NCBI GenBank assembly: GCA_027625915.1
Contig: JANTQA010000008.1
Span: 9,470,501 to 9,534,500 of the forward strand
Reading direction: 5' to 3'
Source of the DNA: Anaeramoeba flamelloides
Taxonomy: Eukaryota > Metamonada > Anaeramoebidae
DNA length: 64,000 nt
Shown here: in pieces, positions 1 to 12,100 of the stretch
How positions within the stretch are numbered: the first letter of the stretch is position 1
Layout of the letters: each line of letters opens with the position of its first letter
Program-made: the position numbers and the translations under genes
The notes under the pieces: generated by a model
What the model saw: the letters and a program-made list of their open reading frames with translations, nothing else
Told to the model about the DNA's origin: nothing
Databases searched by the model: none

Positions 1-249
1 CCAGTCTTCCTCTAATTCTTTCCCACAACACCAAACCTTCTCATCTTCGTCTGTGTCATAGTCGGACGAAACTTCTTCAGCAGTGGCCATCTCGATTAGC
101 GGATGAACAACACCTTTAGGTACAATCACTAACTCCTCAACGATCGGTTCCATTACTAAAAAGCCAAGGTATTTCATCGTGTGTAATGCTTTGATTTGCA
201 CATTTTGATCTTCAGCTTGCAACGATTCAACAGACCAATACTCATTCAT
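1..249 (-). CDS. Unrecognised protein, N-terminal 83 residues (cut by window edge)
   Basis: The minus strand is open from an ATG at 249 to base 1 without a stop, giving 83 codons that continue beyond the window. A second in-frame ATG lies at 245-243 on the + strand coordinates, two codons upstream of nothing else in frame, so I take the first. The protein begins MNEYWSVESLQAEDQNVQ, has a hydrophobic stretch KYLGFLVMEPIVEELVIV, then a strongly acidic run (EEVSSDYDTDEDE) followed by VWCCGKELEEDW. G+C content is clearly higher than in the flanking DNA, which supports real coding. The opening (aromatic-Y/W, AED, LGFL) weakly recalls the start of GINS subunit Psf3, but the conserved LPLWLA segment is not seen, so I give no function. 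Confidence 0.6.
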   Translation of the reverse strand, partial: MNEYWSVESLQAEDQNVQIKALHTMKYLGFLVMEPIVEELVIVPKGVVHPLIEMATAEEVSSDYDTDEDEKVWCCGKELEEDW

Positions 250-3123
250 TTTATTAAATCCTTTTTATTTTTTTTTTTTTATTTTTTTTTTGAAGCTATT
301 TTTCAAAAACTGCTTTTGAATTGTTGTGCAATTTTACAGTTGTTTTTAAATTCTCCTGATTTTTGAGTTGAGGATTTATTAAATTTAAAAAGGTAAAAGC
401 AAACAAAGAGAAAAAAATAAAAAAATGAAAAAATCTTTTTTTTTAACTACTTGCAAAATCACAAAACTTCTCTTTTTTTCTAATACAGGTTAAAGCAAAA
501 AAAAACCTTCTCATTCTTTCTGACTTAAAATCCGAAAATTAAGAATTTTAGATTCTTAGGAAACAATTCAATTTTATTACAAATAAGATAGATTTTTAAT
601 CATGATCTTTACAGTGAAAAAGAAAACAGAATTTTGTTGCAAAAAGGATTGAGAGTACCCAAATAAAAAGAAAAAAAATTTATTCCATATTTTTTTTTCT
701 TCTTGATAAATTTAATAAATTATCTTAAAATTTTTGTTTCTTTTTTCATTTTGGAAATTTTTTTACCTTAACATCAAATAAACCTTTTTTTTGAAATAAG
801 TATTAAGAAACTTTGTAAAATTCGTTGACAATCAAAAAATTCTTTCTTCAGAACTGTTTTAAAAGTATTGGAAAAAATTGTGTTATCAGAAATTATAAAA
901 ATGGAAATTCAACTTTATACATTGTGGATTTAAATGAATTCAAGAAAACAAAATACCCCATAGTCCTTTTTATGAACTACTGTTAATTGTAAAATAAAAA
1001 GATCAAAATTTTCTAACGACTTCCAAAAATACCATGATTCAGAGAATTAAAACCAATCACCAAACTTCGAAATTCCACAATTCTCAAAGACAAATTAATA
1101 ATTTAAACTGATTTCTAGAATTAAAAATTTGAAATTTTATATGATTTAAAAATCTCATTTTTTGGGAAAGCTGAATGAAAATTTTGTTCCATTTATTTTG
1201 CAAAAAATAGTTTATACAAAGGAAATTACAGAATAAAATAATAGATTTCCCTATTTTTAATTTAAAATAATTTGAAGATGTTTTGGTGTTAAATTAGTTC
1301 ACCAAGAAAGAGGAGTTTTTAAAAATAAAATGAAATCTTTTCAAGATCTTGATTCGATCTTTAAAAATTTTTTTTGAATTTTATGCTTCTACTTTTGAAT
1401 TCGATGGGTTAATTTCATTTAAACAATTTATTAAATTTTGTCTCTTTTGAAAATTCAAAAATTCTCATGTTTCAAATATAAAGTCAAAAAAGAAACCTAT
1501 TGTCTTGTAAACTAATTATTGTAATTCTTCAAAATGGTATAACATATTTTTAGTTTTATGTTGGAAAGTATTGATTTTTGAAAGAAATTTTTATTTGGTA
1601 ATTATTTTTAATGATTAATATTTCAATTTAAATATCAACCAATAAAACTAATTGAGAGATTTGTGGCTGAGTAAATAAATTTGATAGAATTTTGTCAACA
1701 GTTTAACAATGAAATTTGGTTCTATTAAGCTAAATTTTTTTTTGAAAGTTTTAAAACAAATTATTTTCTTGATAATCAAAAAATGAAAAAAAAATGTAAA
1801 AGAATTTTTTAGGTAATTAATTTCCCTCTTCCAAAGAAAAAAAAAAAAATCAATTATTTTTGGAATTAAATATTCTGATTTTGAATTTCGAGGATAAAAT
1901 TACCAAATTCTCTTTTCAAATATCTCGAAAAAAATTTGATTTTGAAAAATTCAATTTCATCTGATCTGAAACAAAAACAAAATATATTTACAAATAAAAT
2001 TTATAAATAACTTTATAACTTTAAGATATAATGATCCTTCTTAAAACTATATAAATATTTTTCGATATGTCTCATAAATTATTTGTGATTTAACCAAAAG
2101 AATTATCTTAAAAAAAGAAAAAAAAATAGTTATACTTATATTTCTACTAATAAAAACTATTTATAGTGTAATAATAATGAAAACACAATTTAAACGGTAA
2201 AACCTTTTTGTCTTGTGAAAAAGAAAATGCATTTAATAGTTTTCTTTTTCAGAAAAAATATAAAACATAATTAATCATTTTTGGGTTTCTGAAGCGATCA
2301 GAATTTTATGACCCTTGGAATATACAAAATTTGAAAGTAGAGAATATCACTAATAACATATTTTGAAATTTTGCCTTTTTGTCAGGAAGACTTATCCCTT
2401 TTTGATTTTTTATGCCAGTTCCCCAAATCTTGTTTTCATAAAATCCCAATACAAGATTCAGACTTGACAGTAAAAACACAGTCTGCGAAACCAAACCAAC
2501 CAGATTCCATAAAAAGATTAATTCAATTCAACCAATTTTTTTTTTTTTCAAATCATTCTATTTCATTTCGCTACTAATCACTTAAATTAGATTTTGTTCA
2601 ATTAAGATTTCATAAAACCAATCTCAGTTTGTTTAAGATCTAATTGTTAACTAATTATTTAATTATTATAATGGTTTTTTATTCCTTTTACCTTCTCCAA
2701 ACACCCCCCCCCCAAAAAAAAAAAAAAAAAAAAACTTGGAGAAAGTACCTTAACATTTACAACTTTAAAAAGAGAATTTTGAAATCGTAAAAAGCTTTAA
2801 AAAATAGAAAAATTTAATTTTTTGAATTGTTTATAAATTCCGAAAAATAAAAAAAAATAAAATAATCTGATTTATCTCCATTAATAACAAAACCAAATTA
2901 AACGCGAACAAAAAAAAAAAAATAAATAAAATTTTCTTTTAATTTCTAAAATTTTATTTTTGAAAATTTTTCCAGATCAAAAAATCATTTTAAATGTATT
3001 ACCTTTTTATACATAGTATTACAAACATTATTAATGAGGTGACAGTGGTTGAATGATATTACTTTTTTATATTATATTGATTTAGGTGTCCCACCCCACC
3101 CAATTTAGATATTTTAACAAAAA
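250..3123. other. Intergenic, AT-rich, with one MITE-like repeat
   Basis: This stretch separates two minus-strand genes. No exon with splice signals and coding-like composition was seen on either strand. It holds a short inverted-repeat element at about 977-1212 (listed separately), many A/T homopolymers, and a C run followed by an A run at about 2705-2734. Short open frames at 2306-2577 on both strands look like chance. Confidence 0.6.
977..1212. repeat. MITE family S copy 1 (ACTGTTAATTG...AAAGCTGAATG type)
   Basis: The left arm reads ACTGTTAATTGTAAAATAAA followed by AAGATCAAAATTTTC. The right arm contains GGAAAGCTGAATGAAAATTT and then TTCCATTTATTTTGCAA, approximately its reverse complement. 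Copies with the same arms occur at 27623-27847, 58243-58466 and 61653-61915. There is no coding potential. Confidence 0.6.
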
Positions 3124-6100
3124 TTAAAATAGAATATCTTCTCTTTTAGCTTTTCGGGGCTCATATTTTAAAGATTTAGAATAACACTCCTTTTCATCTA
3201 AAATAGGCAATTTTTCTAAAAATGAAACAATCTGTTGGATTGGTTGTAAATTATAGCACTTATTTTGGAAATTTTGGATTTCGAAAATTACATCATAAAT
3301 TAATCTTCTTTTTGAAAAATTAATTAAGCCATCAATAAAATCCGGATTACCTTCTTCAATAAATGTAAGGTCAGTTAAATAAACCCCTAAATAAGGAATA
3401 CAAGGTGGATCAACTTTTCTAAGCAAAGAGCGATAATATCTATAACTGTTATCAGAGGATAATTCCTTTTTCAATTCTTGAATTATTTCGTGGTTTCTTT
3501 TTGGCACTTCTTCAAATGTGTATTTTAATCTCCAAATAGCAGAATTTTCAAAGCCGCTTACAATAGCCATCACACCATTATAATTATTTAACGATCTTAA
3601 ATACTCTGCAATTTTACAAAAGCTCATAATGATCCTTGCTCTTTCACGTACCCTTTCGTGCTTTAAAATGGTTGTAACCACCCATGCAGAAACCTCATTA
3701 AATCGATGAATTAAAGCAATTACATTTGGTGCTCGGTATTTTAATTTCGTTTTACTCCATGCCAAATTTAAGAGTTCAGGTGGCTATAAAAGTACAAATA
3801 TAAATTAAAAATTAAAATGAAAAATTTAAATTAAAAGGTTAAAATGAAAATTTATACAAATTAAAAGGTTAAAATGAAAATGATAATCTTGAATTTGCAA
3901 AAGAAAAATACAAAATAAAAATACAAATTAAAAAAAAAAAAACAAAAATATTTTACTCTAATTTTTTGATAAATATTAAATTCTAATAAAGTTAATTGTC
4001 TTGCAATTTCTTCTTCGTCAATATCAAATAAAGACAAATCTGGCGAAAAAATATTTTTTGGAACTTTTGGTTCTGGAGGATCTTTCATAAATCTAGAATT
4101 TTTAAAATCTTGGCCACCTAATTCGATATTTCTTAAAATTTTTTTTTTAATTGTTTCTGCAATTGGCTTATTCGATTTTGATACTGTCTGATCTAAAAAG
4201 TTTATAACTTTATCTAAAAGTTTGCGATTAAATTCAGAAAAATTTTCACTTAGCCAAGTTTTTAATACATTACATACACGCAATTGAATACACTGCTTTT
4301 TGATTTTGTATTCTTCTTCAGTAATACCCTGTGTTATTGGTACATGGTATCTTTGCATTAATCGTGAAAACAATTTAGCTGGAGTTGTAAAAGATTGATA
4401 TGTCATTAAAAAAGTTTTCATATATTTAATATTTTGATTAGTTTCATGAGTAAGTAATTCTACTAATTTGTTAAGTGTTGCTGCTTTAACCTCATTTGTT
4501 TTTGAATGTTCGGTTTCACCAACAATTATATTGTTTTCTTCATGATCCCAAATAGATGTTAAATCCTCTTCTTCATCATCATCTTCTTCCAAACTATTAT
4601 GGTTAGCGTTATGATGTATATTTATATTTATATATACATATTTATATTTACATTGATATGTATATGGGTAGGCGGATAGAAGGATAGATAAAAAAAAAAG
4701 AGAGAGAGAAAATAAAAAAGAATTATTTTGTATTAAGAAAATGATTTTGCTTTTTTAATTGTTATTATCAAAATGAAAAAAAAAAAAAATACCCCATATA
4801 ATTGAAATGATTAATTAAATTTAGATTCCCATCACCAGATTCCTCTTCATTTTTTTGTTGAGACATAGTTTGTTCCCAAACATATTCAATATCTTTCATT
4901 CCATTTTTTATTAATTTTCGGAGTCTACTATCTTTTAAATAATGTGGTTTATCTAATTTGTTTAATCGTTTTTGTATATAAATTTATGGCAATTTCATTT
5001 ATTTTTTATTAAAAGAAAAATCAGTTTTTTATAATTGAAATAAAATGTTTAAAAATATGATTAATATAATGTGAATTTAAAAAAAAAAAAAAAATATGAA
5101 TAAGTAAGAGAGAGCAAAAAAATAAAAATTAAAGAAAAAAGAAATTTTTACATTTCACATCTGCTTCATGTTCTAAAATTTTTTTTGTTTTCCTAAAGCC
5201 TAAAGTAATTAAATTTTGCATTATTAATTGCAATACGATTTCATTTGTTAACTTTTCACGGACTTCATCTTTTCCTGGCCCATATAATCGTATAAAACTA
5301 TTAATATGTTTATTTTATTAACATGAAGATAATAATGGATTAGGTATTATAATAGAGGTTTTGATGATAAGATGTATTATCACAATATAAGCAATAAATT
5401 TGCGATAATCTGAAAAAATCATGATGTTAGCAATAAAATTGTGATAGTATTGAAAAAATCGCGATTATTCCTACTCTCTCAAATCGCAAAAAATCATAAA
5501 ATCGCTATATTCTACATTATAGCGATAAAATAAAAATCGCTATAAAGGGAATTATTTTTTAAAATCACCTTACAAAAAATACCATGAATTTTACAAAACT
5601 TGAAGACTTTTACAACACTTTTCCCCTTTAAAAATGTTAGAAAATGTTTTAAAGGGGTGTTAAGTCTCTTCAATTGTTTGAAAGGTCTGAAAGACATAAA
5701 GCTTTATTAAAGGACTCTGATTTTTTTAAGGTTTGATTCAAAAAAATTTTTTTCAATTCATTTTTTTTTTTTTATAAAAGTAAAATCTCCTGTTAATTTT
5801 ATGATCATACAAACAATCATTCATTTCAACAATGTACCTGACTATAAAATAGATTCGTTTTTTTTAAAAATGAGTTATTACCTTGAGAAGCTAAATAAGA
5901 AGAAAGAGTAATTTTCTTTCTTATTGATTATCAATCAAAAAAAAACCTTTAAACTCAAGTTGTATTTTCTTTACAAGATTAAAGATAGGAGAAGAAGAAG
6001 AACAATAACAAAAAGAAAACAAATGAACAAACAATCTTGATAATTGGTGATAGTGTGGCTAGGTTGTTGAGAAAGCATTTGAATCGTTATACCAACTCCT

Positions 6101-9100
6101 TTCAGCTTTCATAGAATATCGAAAATGTTTTAACCCAAGAACACATTCTTTAAAGAGCATGTGAAGGGTTGGTTTTTTTAGAAGCCCATTCATTTAACGC
6201 AATTTATAACACCACGATTGACTGAAAAAAAATTTATTTCCCTTTTTTATTATGTTTGTTGATCTCAAAAGGATCGATCGGTATGTCAACCAAATCAAAC
6301 AAAAAGACAATGAAAAGTCTTGATCTGATCCTTGATTGAATCAAGTATCTTTTTTGTTGTTTTTTTAAAAAGTATAATTTTTTTTCACATGATCTATTTT
6401 TTATCAAAAAAGTTATTCTTTTTAAAAAATATTGCTGAATTAGTCCAGAAAGACAACAGCTATTATATCGCGATTTAATTTTAATCACGATATTTTGACA
6501 ATTATCACGATTTTTTAGTGAATTATCTTGATTTGTTAAATTATCGCGATATTATTGATTATCACAATTTTATGTAATATCGCGATTTGATAAAAATAAT
6601 CGCGATTTTTGAAACATTATCGTGACTTGACATAGGTATCGTCAAATCCTGTATTGTTTTTGATTCAAAAAATGAAATTAAAAAATAAATGTAAATTATA
6701 TTTGATTTATTCAGGTTTAAATTTTTGAGAAGATTTGTCCATTATAAAATCTGAGAATTCAATAATTAATAATATTAAATTTCTTATAATATTAATAAAA
6801 AAAAAAGTATTTTTTTCAAAGTGATTGGCACATTTATGATTTATTAACATTAATATATATATATAAACTAGATTCCAAAAATTTGGACACAGTTTATACA
6901 GTTGAAAGAACATCATTACTGTACTTTAAATTCAAATTGGAAAGAATTTTGATTTTACAAACAATTTCATTTTTTGTCTTTTTTTGTTTTGTTTTCATTT
7001 CCTTTTTTTGCAGTTACGTAATCTGTTTGGTTAGATCTCGAAATTTTTTTTCAATGGTTGATAGAAGGTTAGTGTTGAGTATGTTAAATTGGAAAATCAA
7101 ATACAATTGGTAGATGGTATCTTATCATTTGATCGATCAACAATGGTTGGTGAAATTTCAACAAATTTACCAATACATTTTTTGTTCCGCTCGTTTCATT
7201 ATTTTGGACACACCTGTTTTTATTTTTGAGTTTTAAATTGTTTTCTTTTATTTGGATGAAAATGATTACTTATAAAAACATTAATACCTTGTAACTTAAA
7301 TGTAGTTTTATATTAGGTTTGGGAAAATACAATAAATTGGGTTTTTTTTTGCCTATTTTTGATTTTGGGTGTGTCCAAATTTTTGGAACGGGGTTTATAT
7401 ATATATATATATATTCAGTTCTCATATATTCAAAAAATATAAGTGAATTGTTAAAACTAAAATTTAATATAATTTAATGTTTGTTTTAAAATCTAAAATA
7501 CCACTAACGGTGATTTCGAAAATGAATTTATGTGTATAGTGTCTCACGAGAAAAAAAACATTAAGAAATATTCTTCAAAATAAAAAAAAAATACAAATCT
7601 AAAAAAATCTTTTGGTACTAAGAAATTTCCAAAAAATTAGAGCAAATTTATTTTATAACATTTTTTAAACTTAATTCTCAGATTTCTATTTAAATATCTA
7701 AAATCATTATTTATTATTTATTAATTCTTAAGAAAAATACATGTTGTTTATACGAAATGACTTTAGCCGAAGAATAAAAATGTTCTAATCCCATTTTTGT
7801 ATGATTTTTTTTCAGTGATAAAATCTGTAGTTAGTTTTTTCCCTTTTTTTAATTGTATTTTTTTTTTTTTCTAAGAGATTTAATCTAGAATAAAGAATTG
7901 GGAATAGAACGATAAATTTATTTTATATTTTATTGTTTAAAAAAATTGTTTGTATATTTTGAATATTTTCCTTTTTTTTGTCAAATTTATCTTAATATTG
8001 TTTGTATAAACAAAGTTTTTTTTTAATTTTTTGGAAATATTTCTGTGATACATATTTTGAAATATACACAATATATACTAATCCAATCAGTAAAGGTGTT
8101 TACCTTCATTTGTAATATTATAAATTTACCAATAGAATTATTTAAAAAAGAGAATATTATTTGAAACCTAAAAAAAAATTGCAACTTTTTTGGAAATATC
8201 TTATAATAAGAGACCATGATATTATTACTACAAATTCAAAAGTTAAAGTTTCATTATAGGTAAATGACAATTAATTGTAATATTTAAAAATAATAATTAA
8301 ATGAAAAGGTAAAGCTTACGATTCACATCTAGAAATTGGTATAACTCGTTCCCTTAAATCATTAATTTCAGGGTTTCGCTTTAAAATTCTTGATTTCCAA
8401 TCTTTCCTATTAACATCAACCTTACTAACAAGAGCTATTATTGATATTTTTATTATTGACATTGTTGTTATTATTAAATAAATACGGAGAAATAGAAATT
8501 AAATTTACAAATTGTTTTTTCATTAATGTTCATTATCTATATTGAATAATTTGATTATATTTTTAAAAACGATGATCAATTTTTTCCATTATTTGATCTA
8601 ATTTTTTCTTTCTCAACTTTAAAATTTCTCCTCAATTAATTGATTCATCTTTTTTTAAATCATATTTTACTTTAGATAACAACTAAATTTTATTTGAAAA
8701 TAAGATAAAGGGTAATAATTTGTCTTTTTTTATATCATGGATTAATAGATATACATATATCAAATGGGTATTATCATTGCTTGAATGATGTAGAAGGTTA
8801 TATATATATATAGATAGATAAAGATAGATTATAAATAAATCCTTATTAAATACTATTTGTGATTTATTTTTTTTTTTTTTTTTTTTAGATTGCTTTAGAT
8901 ATTATAATTTTCTTTCTATAATACATATTTTAATTAATTAGTGTTTCAAATAGATTCCTTGAATGCAATATTTTTGATTTTTTTTTTTTTTTTCATTTAA
9001 GAGATTAGCGCCACCTTAGATTTCTCTATAATCAAAGTATGATGTAATTGGGATTAATGATATTAGTGCACCATGACTTCAAAATGTAGCTCTAAACAGT

Positions 9101-12100
9101 CTATAATAAATATTATTGCACAATAAATTATTACATTATTTATTAATGATCATAATTAAAAATCGTAATTTTGAAAATTTTTTTTAATTCCTTTTCCAAA
9201 TCTAAAAATAGAAACTCAAAATAATAAACCCCATTCCAAAATTTTGGAAACATCCAAAATCAAAAATAGGCAAAAATAACACTCAATTTATTATATTTTC
9301 CCAAACGTAATATGAAACCACATTTAAGTAACCGGGTATTAATGTTTTTATAAGTAATCATTTTAATCCTAATAAAAGAAAAATATATATAAAAAAAAAA
9401 TAAAAATCGGTGTGTCCAAAATAATGAAACGAGCGGAACAAAAAATGTATTGGTAAATTTGTTGAAATTTCACCAACAATTGTTGATCGATCAAATGTTA
9501 AGATACCATCTACCAATTGTATGTGATTTTTCAATTTAACAGAACTAAACACTAACCTTCTATCAATTATCTAAAAAAATTTCCAGATCTAATCAAACAG
9601 ATTGCGTAATTAGTAAAAAGAAAATGAAAACAAAACAAAAAAGATAAAAAATGAAATAATTTGTAAAATAAAAATTATTCCCGAATTGAATGTAAAAAGT
9701 GGAGTATTGCTATTCTTTCAACCATTTAAACTGTATCCAAAATTTTGGAATTTAGTTTAGTATCACAGTAGTTAATAATTCATCTTTAGAACTTCCAAAA
9801 GTAACTATTTTTTTACTTTTTTAATTTCAAAGATTAACTCAATAACCATTAACATAAAAATCCAAAAGAATGGTTAGTTTTTGTTCCCTTTTTATAAAGC
9901 TAATTGTAACATCAATCTGTTTCCAATATTTCAGAAAAAATTGGTTCAAAAAAATCATATTTGTTAATTATTTAATTTTTTTTAAAAAAAATTGAATTTT
10001 TTAGCTATTTAAATACATTTCGCCACAAATTTAAGAAAGATATTTTGAAACTTTGAAGTCTAGAATATTGATAATTAAACCTTTAAATTTGTGGTGAAAT
10101 GTAGATTTTTTTCTGAAATTGTTGGGTTTTTTACTAATACAAGGATCATTTTTAATTGATCAGATCAACAAATATCACTACTTGACTAATCGATTTTTTA
10201 GAGACATTTGGACCATGGCTCACTAATGTGATTAACACCAGTTAACAACATACTTTGATCTTAGGCTTCTCCTGGACAGAAGTTAATCCCTTAAAGAAAT
10301 TTTAAAAAAATATTTTCTGTAATATTGACAATTAAAAATTAGTTTTTGTTTGAGTATAAATTATTAAGTTTCTACGATGATACAAATTATCTTTTGTTAA
10401 TTTTAATAAAGGAAACACCTTTCTGTGATAATTTGAATTTTATAAAATAAAATATTATCTCAATTATATATTTACTTTTTGTTTTAAATACATTTGGTAA
10501 TTGTATAAATATAATTTTATTGTTTGTTGAAATTGAGTAAAAATAAATATTTTTTTTTTATTTGAAAAAATATTTTTCGTATATTTTTGTGTAATGCAAT
10601 TTAAAAAAAAAATAAAATAAATAATTTAAAATCAAAATTTACGTATTTCTTTTTCAGGAATTTGAAAAGACTTCCATGTTTGTGTTGATTTTTTCGATGC
10701 ATTTCTCCCATATTTTATTTTTTTCATATTATCGTTAGGAATTTTTTTATTTTTTTCAATATTATCAGTACCTTTATCATTTTTAAGTGGAAGTTTTGTT
10801 GATTGTTGTAATTCCTTTTCGATTTTTATTTGAGATTGTTCACTTTTTGGTTTAAAAAGTTTTCCATCTTCTCTTTGGACAATATTTAAGAAAATATTAG
10901 GACTTGACTGAGAAGAAAGTTCTTGTCGTTTTTTTGATCTTTGTTCCATCCTTTCGGCAACCAGATCACGATTAAATCTTGTTGATTTTTGATAGCTCCC
11001 ATATCTCTATTTGGATGTTGTTTTGAGAATTTTTTTTTTTTTTTTTTTTTTTGGTTTGAAAAAAATTAAATTAAATGGGAAATGTTGATAAATTAAAAAC
11101 AAATTAATTTAATATAACTTTATTGACAATTTAAAATAAAATATGTGTGGACTATCAGAATTTATGTACTATTTGCCAAAAAATCATAAATTTCCATAGA
11201 AATGAAAAAAATAATTTTTTTTATTTTATTCTTATCTCAAAATTAATTGAAATTGTGTAATCTGTTTTTATTCTTTATTTTATATTTTAAAAAGTGACTC
11301 CATTCTAGTAATAGAGTATTGGTTATTTGATTTTAATATTTTTCTTAATCATAAAACTAAAAAAAAAAGAATAAATAAATTGGGTAAACGAGAGGTGTAA
11401 AAAAAGTGACAAATGAATTTATCAGTATTCAAAACAGATTATATTTTTTATACAAATTTACCAAATATATACCCAAACAAATACCTTAAAGAACTGATTT
11501 GATGCATCAATTTTAAAATAAATATGAAAAAATAATAATAATTTAAATATAGTCTCTGGTTTAATGTTTGGTTTTTATTAAAAATTCATAAAAAAAATTG
11601 AATTATTATTTATTTATACTCAGTAACTTTTTTTTTTTTATTTATTTATTCTCATTAAATTTTAATTGTTTGACTTGCCATTCCTTTTTTATTAGTGGTA
11701 TATTTTCCATTTTTGAAACAGTTGATTTATGTTTTCTAATTTTTTTTTTTTTTCTCAAATACAATTTTTAACTTTTTGAATAACTTAATTTTTGATCAAA
11801 ACTCATTGTGAGTTTTTTTTTGTTGAATAAAATAATTGCTTATTTCATCAGTGTTCTCTCATCGAAAATGTGTTGGGAAAATTCCACCTTTTTTAATTCA
11901 ATCTCTAATTTATATTAATCGTTTTAATAAAAATCACTTGATTAATTTTTCTTTGAAACATAAAAAGAAGTTTTTACAAAAAAAAACAAATTAACAGAAA
12001 AACACAGATTTCAGAGAGAAAAAAAAAGGCAATCTAATCATCAGGTAGATACAAATTAAAAACAATCAAAAATTTCTTTGTATACTCTAATTTTTTTTTT

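Noticed and set aside
1-249. Assignment of the left-edge gene to GINS Psf3
   Set aside because: The first ~30 residues are reminiscent, but the LPLWLA core is missing and the sequence then becomes acidic and cysteine-containing; too weak to name.
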